This document shows positions 1-9,283 of a stretch of DNA of 64,000 nt, piece after piece (the stretch's first letter is position 1; every line of letters starts with the position of its first letter). Below the pieces are notes generated by a model, which saw only the letters and a list, made by a program, of their open reading frames with translations, had not been told where the DNA came from and ran no database searches. The DNA comes from Aquila chrysaetos chrysaetos (lineage: Eukaryota > Chordata > Aves > Accipitriformes > Accipitridae), in assembly GCF_900496995.4 (NCBI RefSeq), contig NW_024470383.1, forward strand, positions 238,501-302,500, in the 5' to 3' direction. Both the position numbers and the translations under genes were made by a program.

Positions 1-933
1 AGGCCCTGGGAGCTTCACTGGCCCTCATCAACACGATGGATGAGCTGGTGAGAACTGTGCTTGAGCCCCTACACTAGCACCAGGGTGGGAAACATGAAAA
101 AGAAACCCCAAACAGACACTCCCCCCACCCCACCACCAAAAAAGAAGAAAAAAAACCCAGACCAGAAACATGCTTGGCCCCAAATTGCACCCAATGCTGT
201 AGCCGGGAGTGGATGTCTTGGGGAAAGCACCATCTCTGGGTGGGGTGATGGACACAGGTGGAAAAGAGGAGGTGGGGAAGACAAGACCAGCTAAAACATG
301 ATGTTTCTTTGCTTTAAAGACCTTCATTAAACGCTATAAAGGCGAAGCTAACCATTGGTTTGGGCTGCGAAAGGAGAAGGATGACAGCTGGTGGTGGACC
401 AACGGCACAGCCTTCAACAACTGGTTGGTCCCTCTGTCCATGTTGGGTGCTCGGGGTTGGCAACTGGGGCAGGTTTGCCTCTTGGTGTGGTTGGAAATGG
501 CCCCAGGGGGCTGCAGCATTGCTTCCCCCTCCTTGGACGGGATATCTTAGAGGGTCTGGGATGACCCATCCTGAGATGGGGACCTTCTCCTGCCACCGTG
601 CCCAAGCAGCTCCTGGCTTTCCATGGGAGGTTTGGGATGGACCAAGGATGCTGCGCACCGATCCCCTCTTAGATACCCTCAGCCAAATGCCACCCTTCTC
701 TCCTAGAGAGGAAATCCCAGTTTTTCTTAATTTTGGGGGGTAGCTTTCTTAGTTTCCTCCTTTTCTCGCTCACCTGAGCGTGTCGGCATTGCAGGTTTGA
801 GGTGCGGGGTGGTGGGCCCTGTGCATACCTGAAACGGGAGAGGATCAGCTCGTCCCTGTGCCACACCAAGGAGAACTGGCTGTGCAGCAGACCCGACAAT
901 TACATCCTCTGGAAGCAAAAAGCATATCCGTAA
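1..933 (+). CDS. C-type lectin-like receptor A, 3' part (CLEC2/CD69-like)
   Basis: Three C-terminal exons are visible: 1-47 (cut by the window edge), 320-423 and 795-933. All junctions are GT-AG and the codon phases match. Exon 1 reads ALGASLALINTMDEL. Exon 2 carries the WFGLRKEKDDSWWWTNG stretch, which corresponds to the WIGL...W.W.NG core of the NK-type lectin fold. Exon 3 begins FEVRGGGPCAYL and ends WKQKAYP and stop. There is no EPN or WND calcium motif, as is usual in NK-type lectin-like domains. The last exon is closest in style to lectin B of this window (FEVRG.G.CAY), so A and B look like paralogues. By family, it should be a type II membrane protein. The cytoplasmic tail and membrane segment lie outside the window, so signalling type cannot be judged. 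Lectin identity is sure; the exact orthologue is not. Confidence 0.85.
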
Positions 934-937
934 TAAA
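932..937 (+). terminator. AATAAA overlapping the lectin A stop codon
   Basis: The TAA stop (931-933) runs straight into TAATAAAAGA, so a canonical poly(A) signal begins inside the stop codon. If used, the 3' untranslated region would be only a few tens of bases. No other strong AATAAA is seen before the next LTR material. Function is inferred from the motif only. Confidence 0.5.
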
Positions 938-1162
938 AGATGCCATAAACAGGAGCTTCATCTCCATTCGCTTGCCAGCAGATGGTGAACCGAACACAGT
1001 TTCTTTTGGTAAATCCCAATATCTGACTCTATCACCAACATTTATGAGTTCTTCCGCTAGGCTATTGTTGATCTCTCACTGCTGTACGATCACTGCATCA
1101 TAAAAAGCTCATTGATCTTTTCTGTGTGCTTTCAAAAGCCCTATTTTGTCTATAAGTTTCTG

Positions 1163-1325
1163 TGGGCCTCAGTTTGTGTCCTTTCATCATCTCCTTGTCC
1201 CTCCTTTGGCTGGGCACTCGAACTCATGAGGCTAATGAGGTGTCACACGGGGTTTGTGCTTCCAGAACCTTCAGGAAAGGGGTCAGTGGCCTTGGGGGTC
1301 CTTTGGGGAGGAACTTCTCCTTCCC
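1163..1325 (-). mobile_element. LTR family B fragment (reverse)
   Basis: This stretch is the reverse complement of about 2090-2254. It matches the middle of the LTR-B copies at 7175-7934 and 53583-54352. The shared signature is the segment around CTCATGAGTTCGAGTGCCCG, followed by the run that ends ACAAACTGAAGCCCCAC (seen here reversed). Both LTR ends are missing. Confidence 0.65.
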
Positions 1326-1419
1326 GAGCTCCGGTGGGGCGAAATTGCGCAACATGGAGTCCCGTGACGGATGGGGCACACGGAGCCGTTTACGAAAAGA
1401 GGCGACACAGTGCTCTCTG

Positions 1420-1730
1420 CGATTGGCTGTCTGCCCCGCCACTCCTGGACTTTGCGCGCTGATTGGTGACCGCGGAGGGCGGGGCAGCGCCACTTCTTTA
1501 ACGGGCGGGCCGCCTCCCGGTTCTCCTCAGAGCGTTGCGGGGCGTGTGATGGCGGCGGGAGCGGCCGGAGCCTTCCTCGGGCGGAGCTCGGGACCGGCCG
1601 GAGCGCAGGTGGGGAGCGGGGTCGGTTGTGCCCGGGGTCGGTCCCTCGCTGCGGGGCGGAGGGGGTCCTGTGGGGCCGGGGGGGCTGTTCTCGCCTTGTC
1701 CGCCCGTCGGCTTCCCAGGAGGGGAAGGTC
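1420..1730 (+). promoter_or_regulatory. CpG-rich promoter and possible first exon, copy 1
   Basis: A GC- and CpG-dense stretch holds two ATTGG (inverted CCAAT) boxes at 1422-1426 and 1462-1466; the second is inside CTGATTGGTG. They are followed by an ATG at 1549 that opens MAAGAAGAFLGRSSGPAGAQ and then a GTGGGG donor-like site. This looks like the promoter and first exon of a gene. I could not connect the exon by phase to lectin B or any other gene here, and the peptide is not one I recognise. A diverged copy lies at 2652-2990. The 3' flank is interrupted by an LTR-A fragment from about 1729. Confidence 0.5.
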
Positions 1731-1942
1731 ATGCCCAGTATAGAAACTGGGCGGAGTGGGGAGCAGGGGGGATCGCCGCTCGGGGCCTAACTGGGTGTCG
1801 ATCGGCGGGTGTTGAGCAATTGCACTGTGCGTCACTTGTATATTCCAATTCTTTTATTGTTACTGTAATTTCCTTGTTGCCATTATTGTCATTATTATTT
1901 TCTTCCTTTCTGTTTGGTTAAACTGTCCTTAACTCTTTCAGT
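1729..1942 (+). mobile_element. LTR family A fragment
   Basis: The sequence from CCAGTATAGAAACTG through the AACTGGGTGTCGATCGGCGG stretch and the AT-rich TTATTGT repeats matches the 3' half of the full LTR-A at 4411-4980. About 260 bases of the 5' part and about 110 of the 3' end are absent. It abuts the CpG-island copy 1 on the left and LTR-B on the right. Confidence 0.75.
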
Positions 1943-1952
1943 CTCTCACAGG

Positions 1953-2605
1953 TTGAGATAATGTCTCAAACATTGTGGTGGGGCAAGTTCTGCCTAAGGA
2001 TGAACTCTGCAGTGAGACCGTGCCGGAGGATGCAGCAGCTTACTCTGCATGGGCAGAGATCAAACGATCGTCATGTCTGCAGGGAAGGAGAAGTTTTTTC
2101 CCAAAGGACCCCCAAGGCCACCGACCCATTTCCGGAAGGTTCTGGAAGCACAAACCCCGCATGACACCTCTTTAGCCTCATGAGTTCGAGTGCCCGGCCA
2201 AAGGAGGGACAAGGAGATGATGAAAGGACACAAACTGAAGCCCCACGGGCGCACCCACTGGAACTGGACATCTCAGCTGACTGGAGCAACGCTGGACTCA
2301 GGACCGGTGACATCTCTTTTCTTTTCCCCTCTCTCTCTGTCTCGCTTGCTCTTCCTCTCTCCTTTTCATAATCCCTACAGCTCATCCTTTTAGACACAAA
2401 ACCCTTGACCCAGTCTGGGACTGGGAGTGGATCCAGCTGCCCCTGGGCTCCTCTCCCAGAAGGAGCCTAGAAAGCGAGGGGGTCTGCTCTGAACCTCCTG
2501 ACTCACGGGGAGGGCTCTCCTTATTCTCTGAGTCGATGTACGTGGTTAGAACGAGTTGCACGTTTACCGAGGGAGTTTCATGCCAGCTCTTGTTACCAGT
2601 AACCC
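1953..2605 (+). mobile_element. LTR family B, 5' part and middle
   Basis: From AATGTCTCAAACATTGTGG onward this is clearly the same element as 7175-7934. Shared parts include GGGGCAAGTTCTGCCTA, the GAGTTCGAGTGCCCG box and the CT-rich run before CTCCTTATTC. Around 2380-2520 there is about 150 bases that the 7 kb copy lacks. The 3' end, including the poly(A) signal region, is missing. I see no internal retroviral genes nearby, so this is a decayed solo LTR. Confidence 0.7.
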
Positions 2606-2651
2606 CAGCACCTCATGTTCACGCGTTACTAGCTCAGCCGCCCTCTCTCTT

Positions 2652-2990
2652 CGATTGGCGGGCTGCCCGCCCTCTCCCCGCCTTGCGCATTATCAGCCGA
2701 AGAGCGCCGATGGCCACGTGGAGGTGATTTTACATCCGCACTCCATTTCACCTCAGAGCATTCCGGGGGGTGTGATGGCGGCGGGAGCGGCCGGAGCCTT
2801 CCTTGGGCCGTAGTGCAGGTGGGGACCAGGGTCGGTTCTGCCTGGAGTCGGTCCCTCGCTGCAGGGCAGAGGGGGTCCTGCGGGGGCCAGGGGGGCTGTT
2901 CTCGCCTTGTCCGCCCGTCGGCTTCCCAGGAGGGGAGGCGGTGAGGGGCCCCAGCCCGCAGCCCGGAGGAAGCGATGGCTGGCTCGTCCT
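2652..2990 (+). repeat. CpG-island first exon, diverged copy 2
   Basis: This is a second copy of 1420-1730: an ATTGG box at 2654-2658, CTCAGAGCATTCCGGGGGG, then ATG at 2775 opening MAAGAAGAFLG, after which a stop (TAG) appears in frame because of a short deletion. The downstream GC-rich run, including the segment CTCGCCTTGTCCGCCCGTCG, is kept almost unchanged. By eye identity is near 85-90% from the ATG onward. With the early stop it is probably a decayed or non-coding copy, though promoter activity could remain. Confidence 0.65.
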
Positions 2991-3036
2991 TAACCGTCCC
3001 CGCTCAGGGCTTCCTGGGCAGGCGGTCTGGGTGAAG

Positions 3037-3345
3037 AAGGGCTGGCAGAAGTCAAAAAATTCAAGGCTGGCTTGCGAAAACGAAGCAAATCCTGGTGTTT
3101 GAAGGCAGAAATCTTGTTTCCCTTCCTGCCATGCATGTATACCAGATGAAGGGGTGTCCTGGGTTCGGCTGGGATAGAGTTAATTTTCTTGCTGCTCAGG
3201 AACTAACTGGGCATCGGTCGGCGGGTGGTGAGCAATTGCATTCTGCCTCACTTGTATATTCCAATCCTTTTATTAGTATTATTGTCATTTTAGTGTTGTT
3301 AGTCGTATCATTCTTATTTTCTTCACTTCTGTCCTATTTAACTGT
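3037..3345 (+). repeat. Local duplication unit, copy 1, with shortened LTR-A
   Basis: The non-LTR run from GGCTGGCAGAAGTC to GAAGGGG (3037-3154) is closely similar to 4290-4410, including GAAGGCAGAAATC and CCCTTCCTGCCATGCATGTA. In both copies an LTR-A starts right after it (here at 3155). In this copy about 240 bases of the LTR are deleted between TAATTTTCTTGCTGCTCAGG and the rest, and the 3' end is lost. Unit 2 lies inside intron 1 of lectin B. Confidence 0.75.
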
Positions 3346-4043
3346 ATTGTATTTACAATGCTGGTATTAAACAGGAACACCAGCTGTGCATCTGATGTCA
3401 GGTTTGTACATGTAGTTTTACATGGAAGTTCTTTGTTACAGGAGCTGCAGCTCTTGGTGACTTCAAGGGCTTGTTGGCAACAGCATCTGCAGGTTTTTCT
3501 ATTTTGCTTATAGCGGGTTCTAGGTTAGGGGGTTTTTTGAGGGTTTTTTTGTAAATGTGAATGTTCTACAAATAGGTCCTGCAGGACCGCTTTTGCTTCC
3601 CTAAGTCAGATATGAATCTGTTCATGTGTTGCCATGGGCTTTGGGAAGAGGTGGCATCCATGGAAACGTCAAAACCCAAAAGAAATTAGAAAACCAGTTT
3701 GTAAGAACAACGTAGGAAAATACGCTGTTGTGGGAGGTTTTGAGAAGCAATAACTCAGAGTGAACACAGAGTGGGACGTGGAAAAGGGAGAAAAGGTGCT
3801 TTGACGAAAAAGTGCTGTGATGAGCAGCACTGAGGTTTTGGGGAGATTGTGAGCTTTTTGGCTTTTTATTTTAGTGACCAGAGGACCATCCTGGCAAAGC
3901 CCCGGGACAGAGAAGGACCTGGCAGGTCCCTGGTGCCGTGCTGCGGTCTTCAGGTGTTCTCGACCCTGCTCGCCTTGTTGCTGGTGGAGTTGAGGGACGT
4001 GCTTGTCCCCGGAGGGTCCTGCTGTCCCCTCGGTGGCACCAGG
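3346..4043. other. Upstream region of lectin B
   Basis: This AT-moderate stretch has no recognisable gene. From about 3866 it is G/C-richer and probably contains the transcription start and 5' untranslated part of lectin B. A TTTTATTTTAG acceptor-like run ends near 3872, so an extra upstream 5' exon is possible. No TATA box stands out. Confidence 0.3.
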
Positions 4044-6671
4044 ATGGCGGAAGCTCTTCAGGATGCAGGTACATCAGCACCATCCCCTTTCCTAGAGGCT
4101 TTAAGAGCAAATGGTGGGGAGATGGAGGAGTGCTTCTGGCTTTGGGCTGGGGGACGTGGCTCAGATGGGTTTGAAGGGCCACCCAGCACCATGGGGGCTG
4201 ACCTGAGGGTCCTGGAGTGGAGACTGGAGCTGAAAACACCTTGGAGTTGAAGAAGTGGGGCAGTAATTGAGACGACACCTGTCCAGGGCAAACAGAGCTG
4301 GCAGAAGCCAATAAAATGAAGGCTGGCTTGGAAAAACAAAGCAAATCCTGTTTTTTGAAGGCAGAAATCATGTTTCCCTTCCTGCCATGCATGTAAACCA
4401 GAAGAAAGGGTGTCCTGGTTTGAGCTGGGATAGAGTTAGTTTTCTTCCTAGTAGCTGGTATGTTTGGGTTCAGGATGAGAAGAATGTTGATAACACACTG
4501 CTGTTTTCTGTTGTTGCTGAGTAATGTTTGCAGCAAGACAGGGATTTGTCAGCTTCTCCTGCCCTCCAGTAAGAAGGCTGGAGAGGCACAAGAAGTTGGG
4601 AGGGGACACAGGCGGGAGAGCTGAGCCAAAGTGGCCACAGGGGTATTCCACAGCATGTGATGTCATGGCCAGTATAGAAACTGTGGGGAGATTGCCTGGG
4701 GAGATCACTGCTTGGGAACTAACTGGGCATCGGTTGGTGGGTGGTGAGAAATTGCACTGTGCATCACTTCTATATTACTATTCTTTATTATTGTAGTTTC
4801 CTTATTGTTATTATTGTCATTGTTATTTTCTTCCTTTCTGGCCTATTTAACTGTTCTCATCTCAACCCATGAGTTTTACTTCCTATTTCCCCAATTCTCT
4901 CCCCCATCCCGCTGAGTGGGGGGGGAAATGAGTGAGCAGCTGCATGGTGCTTGTTTACCAGCTGGGGTTAAACCATGACAAGGGGGAATGCTGCTTTGAC
5001 TGTCCTGGGAGAAAAGTATCCAGGGTCAGGCCTGTCCTACTGAAGAACTTCACAGCATTAGCGGTAACTGACTTCATTTGCACAGGCTTCTTGCTTTTGC
5101 ACAGGCGAAGACTCAACTGCTGCAATGATGCCATCGCAGCAGAGAGTGGAGGAAGGGACCGGTAAGCATCAATCTTGTTTTGAGGACATTGTTTTGGAGG
5201 TCGTGGCTGTGCTTAGCATGATGTGGGCAGCTAAAAGGTAGTTAAAATAGCTGGGGTGAGGAGGATGCAAGAAAGGTAAAGCTGTTTGCAAGCTGCAGGA
5301 GGCACAGGGCAGCCGAAGCTGTGGGTCCTGGCGATGGTGCCCGTCTCTCCTGGTTGACGGGGTATGGAGAGGATGCCATGAGGTCAGGGAGCCCTAAAAA
5401 TCCTTGGAGGCTGAGGAAAGCACTGGGATGCACCCCCTGACCTGAGCCTGCACCCCACTGTGGCCCCCCACGTGCTTTGTGGCTGTATCTAAAGGTGTTG
5501 AAGGCACCCGTGGGGGGAATACAAGACCTGCAGGGAGCTTGGGGTGCTCTTTGTGCTGTGAGTTTGCCGGCTGTGCCTCTTCCACGCAGTTTGTCCCCAG
5601 GTTTTAGCCTCAAGTGCATTAAAGACAAAAAGGTCCCCATCGGGGTCACTGTGGTCATAGCAGCTTTGCTTCTCACCATAATCGCGCTGGCAGGTAAGTG
5701 TCTGGAGGTGGAGGTGCCCACCATCAAAATCCTCTCCTCCCCTGGAGAAAGCCCAGTGGTGTAAGTCACCAGGATGTGTTCTGCTTATTTCCAGCTAAGA
5801 AATGCCCGTCCTGTCCATCCTGTTCCTCTCCTGTGCTTCTCAGCTGCCTGGAAAATGGGATCAGGTACAGGGAGAAGTGCTTTTACTTTGTGGAGGATGA
5901 AGCAGACTGGAACAGGAGTCAGATCTCTTGCCTTTCTCTCGGAGCCCATTTGGCCACCATCGACACCCAGGAGGAGCTGGTAAATGAGAAATCCCTGAGG
6001 CAGTGGTGTGTCAGTGGCTTTTGGGGAGCAGATTTGGGATTCCCCTGGAGGGCATAGCGTGAATGCTTGCTTTTTTCCCCCCTCTAGCACTTCCTCTTGC
6101 GCTATGGGAGTTCCTTGCATTACTGGATCGGTCTCCACAGGGAAGGCTCTGGACCTTGGAAATGGTCCAACGGGTCTCTCTTCAGCAACCGGTACGTCCC
6201 CTCTTCTTCTTCTGGAGAACATAATCATGTCTTGGGCTGAGATGGGTCAGGGATTGAATGCAAGAAGACACATGTAGAGAGAGAGAAAGATAAAAAATAA
6301 TTTTAATGAGGGCATCCCTGGATCAGCTCCCCTTGGGACCAAGCAACTGAAAATATTCCCCCCTTTGGGGACTGGGAGGCAGTTTTTGTTCTGCATGGGG
6401 CAGGTTGTTTGCTGGGGAAGGGTGGTCCCTGCTCCTTGCAGCGCTGTTAGCCTGTATGGGAGATGCTCAGCCGCTGACCTGCAGCTGACAGCAACCCCTT
6501 GGCTTCCCTTTGAGTTTTCCTTCTGCTGTTTGGTGCAGGTTCGAGGTCCGGGGCAAGGGCCAATGTGCCTATATCGATGCTGACGGGATCAGCAGCGACT
6601 GGTGCTCCCAGATGAAATACTCTGTCTGCAGCCACCCACAAAAGCACCCTAGCAGGATTCAGAAATCCTGA
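4044..6671 (+). CDS. C-type lectin-like receptor B, complete (CLEC2/CD69-like type II membrane protein)
   Basis: Six coding exons join in phase: 4044-4068, 5105-5161, 5601-5693, 5795-5979, 6088-6191 and 6539-6671, giving 198 residues. The short tail (about residues 1-40, starting MAEALQDAG) has no tyrosine motif. The membrane helix is about residues 41-58 (IGVTVVIAALLLTIIALA). A cysteine-rich stalk KKCPSCPSC follows, then the lectin-like domain: CFYFVEDEADW, LGAHLATIDTQEEL, YWIGLHREG, WKWSNGSLFSN and CAYIDADGISSDWC. NRS and NGS are possible N-glycosylation sites. No calcium-binding EPN or WND is present. Exon count and phase pattern (1,1,1,0,2) are typical of NK-type lectins. The absence of ITIM, ITAM or hemITAM fits a ligand-like CLEC2 role rather than a signalling receptor; that part is inference. 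Intron 1 contains a full LTR-A. The start is the first ATG of a phase-compatible exon. Confidence 0.88.
4290..4410 (+). repeat. Local duplication unit, copy 2 (LTR-A flank)
   Basis: This matches 3037-3154 (see that entry). It lies in intron 1 of lectin B directly before the full LTR-A. That the same flank precedes the LTR at both sites shows the LTR was copied together with host DNA and did not insert twice. Confidence 0.75.
4411..4980 (+). mobile_element. Solo LTR family A, full length
   Basis: The element begins TGTCCTGGTTTGAGCTGGGA and ends TTAAACCATGACA, about 570 bases, with TG...CA ends. The base run after it is AGGGG (4981-4985). The base run before it is AAGGG here, but AGGGG before the duplicated copy at 3155, so the original target-site duplication was probably AGGGG. 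No internal retroviral sequence is present. It sits in intron 1 of lectin B in sense orientation. Confidence 0.85.
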
Positions 6672-7174
6672 ATTTCACCTGAAATTTCCCCGTTGGCAGA
6701 GAAGATCAACCACAAGCTGCTATTAACCCTACACAACATGGTAGTGAGTGTCCCAATGGTACAGTTTTGTTTTAATTTTAGCTTACAGAAGCAGAAACTC
6801 CTCATGACAATGACACAGAGCCGTCACCAAGGGATCCTTACTTTAGTCTGACCACTAGAGTCTTTCCAGCTTTTGTGGACTTGGGAATATCCAAGAGGTT
6901 TGGAAAACTCTCTGCTTTGCTGGCAGGTGCTGTGCTGCAAAGCTCAGTCATGCTGGTTTTGGTGTATTTGTTTTTTGGTGGATTTGGAGGAGCTGGAGGT
7001 GAGGGGCAGAAATGCAAAGTGGAGAAATGAAACAGAATTGCTTTGGAGTCCACCCTGGCCAACGCTTGGGAGAAGACCCCAGCCTCAACAGGGAGCCACC
7101 GAACCGCTGCTCTGGGATGTGTTTTGGCGTCCTGGTGAGATGCCTGGTACCGAGTCTGTCCCCGTTGTTCCTCG

Positions 7175-7934
7175 TGTCATTGTGAGAGACTGAAAGCGTT
7201 AATGTCTCAAAGAAGTTGTGGTGGGGCAAGTTCTGCCTAGCCATGAACTCTGCTGAGGCTCAAACTCTGCCTAGCAAGAGCCACATGTGAAAAGGAGCCG
7301 TTCAGCACCGGACATCAGCAACAGGAGGGGGAGGGCATGCTGTAGGGTGCACAGCTCCCTGTTCGGATAACGCTGTTTTGGGTACGCTGAGCAGAACAGC
7401 TCACCGTGCATGGGAAAAGATCACGTCTGCAGGGAGGGGGAAGCTACTCCCCAGATGACCCCCAAGCCCAAAGGCTCACAAACTGATCAGGACACCTAAT
7501 TAGCTTGATGAGTTCGAGTGCCCGCCCAAAGGAGGGGCAAAGATGATAAAAGGGCACAAACTGAAGCCCCACAGGCGCAAGCCTGCCACAACTGGACCTC
7601 TTGGCCGACTGAACCAAGGTGGGATCCAGGACCGAGGGTATCTTTCTCTCTTCCTTTTTCTCCTCCTGTCTCATTCTCTCTTTTTCCTTTTCTCTCCTTA
7701 TTCCCTGAATTGCTGTATATGGTTACCACGGGTTACACAGTTTACTGAGGTAGTTCCATGCCTATTCCTGTTGGGAGAGAGCACACCGCCTGCTGTTAGG
7801 CCTCCCAAATTCAGTTTGCTTCTGTCATAAATAAAACGTTCAACTGATGGTTTGGTGTCATTTCACCTTAATTTAGCCCGAGGGAATTCCAAGTTCAACA
7901 CGACTCCCTGCTCTGTCCAGTCCGGGTCGTGACA
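7175..7934 (+). mobile_element. Solo LTR family B, near full length
   Basis: About 760 bases, from TGTCATTGTGAGAGACTG to GTCCGGGTCGTGACA, with TG...CA ends. It contains AATAAA at 7830-7835 near the 3' end, as expected for the R region. The related reverse copy at 53583-54352 has the same ends (TGTCACG...GTGACA). No clear target-site duplication was found. It lies about 500 bases past the lectin B stop in the same orientation, so it could supply that gene's poly(A) signal; no other AATAAA was noticed in between. Confidence 0.75.
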
Positions 7935-7949
7935 GTCTTTTCCTCTGGC

Positions 7950-8073
7950 TTAAATCTCAGTGGCCTCTTTCTGGCAAATCCAGCGGAACAAAGCGCTGCG
8001 GCTGTGGGAGTGCAGCTGATCCCTCCGGATCGCGGCACAAGCGTCTGCCTCCATGGGACCCTGCACCGGGAAC
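7950..8073 (-). pseudogene. Orphan last exon of an NKR-P1/B-NK-type lectin (minus strand)
   Basis: On the minus strand an acceptor (CTTTTGAG) at 8074 opens a 124-base exon ending in a TAA stop (complement of 7950-7952). It encodes FPVQGPMEADACAAIRR..., then RWICQKEATEI. The last exon of lectin C is also exactly 124 bases and ends QWICRKEATQL. So this is the C-terminal exon of a second lectin of the C type, in opposite orientation. I looked upstream (8074-9283, minus strand) for the WIGL exon and other lectin exons and found none, so the rest of the gene seems lost or moved. The stop codon lies 16 bases from the end of LTR-B. It may still be an exon of a gene rearranged beyond recognition, but a remnant is more likely. 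Confidence 0.7.
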
Positions 8074-9283
8074 CTCAAAAGCACCACGATGGCAATCAGC
8101 CTGGCGTCCTGCACTCGGATGCTGTTTCCAGTGGCAGTATTTATTTCATGGGGGTGTTTTCCCCCCCAAAACCTGAACCAGGTCAGCACGTGCGGGAGGG
8201 GACCGCTGCCCCCCTGGGGTCTCCTCCCTCAGCCGTGGGGGCTGCTGGAGGGGGATGGCTGGAGCTCTCTGTTGGTGCCCATCACACAGTGCTGGCTCTG
8301 CCCGATGCCTGGGCGAGTTCTGGGGCTCCCCCTGACTCCCGTCCCTCCCCAGTTCCCCTTGTTTTTCTGCGTATGGGGGCTCTCAGGGAGGGCCCCCCCC
8401 AAGTCCTGACCCCTGGAGAAGGTGCTGCCGCAGGAGCCCCAGGAGCAGCTGAGAGCAGCCGTGGGCGCTGGGGAGGAATCCGACCAGGACGGCGGGTGAA
8501 CAAACCTGGCCGCAGCCCCTGTGAGGGCCGTGCTGGTGTGGTGGCTGTGTGGGAGGGCCGTTCCCAGTGCTCCCAGTCCGTCTGTCCTCCAGTGTCCCAG
8601 TTAGGGGTTCAGGTGGCAGCGGGGGTGGGAGAGGAGCACTGCTGGGGCAGTCCCACCTCATAGTTGCATTGGCATGCTGAGCGGAGGCGCTTGCCTGTGC
8701 TTGGCAAAGGATGGCAGATGGGTAAGCCCAGGAGCAGATAAAATCGTGCTCACTTAGGCTAATGAAATAGCTGCTAATTAGGAGGCAGGAGACTGGGGAC
8801 CCAGGGCTTCCCAATGTGCCTGTGCCTCCCTGCACACAGGGCTTGTGCAGTCGCAGCCGCTAGCTCGTCAGGGTGAAAGCTGGTTAATGACCTCCACAAA
8901 AACGTACATATTTATGTATTTTCTCCTCCACCGTTTTTTTCCCAGGGGGAAGAAAAGAGCTATTTTCCTACTTTTCTTTTGCAGTAGCTTGTGCTGCAGC
9001 TCCCTGTGCTCTAAACCCACGGGGCGCAGCCCCGTACCCCAGTTCTTCTTCCTGCGGAGAGGAAGACTCCGACCCCATGGACTCCCCCAGTGCCCCTCAC
9101 CTGGGCGTCAGGGCTGCTGTCCCCAGCAGCTTTGGGGCTGCGTAGCTGTGGCCGTGGCAGGAAGCTCAGGCCCCGTTGACAGCTCGCACGTCGATGGCAC
9201 AACCCCGAGCGGCCATCGGGGCTTTGGTTTCCTGTCCCCTCCTCCGTGTCCCCAGCCCCGAGCCCTCCCGGCTCTTCCACGCC
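8074..9283. other. GC-rich spacer between orphan lectin exon and lectin C
   Basis: No gene, repeat or RNA is recognised. The last few hundred bases probably hold the promoter of lectin C. Open frames here look like by-products of high GC content. Confidence 0.3.

Noticed and set aside
1462-1471. MHC class II-type X-Y promoter
   Set aside because: CTGATTGGTG resembles a Y box, but no X box is visible at the required distance upstream.
8053-8409. Plus-strand hydrophobic frame opposite the orphan lectin exon
   Set aside because: Mostly antisense of the lectin exon and GC-rich spacer, without start context or domain.
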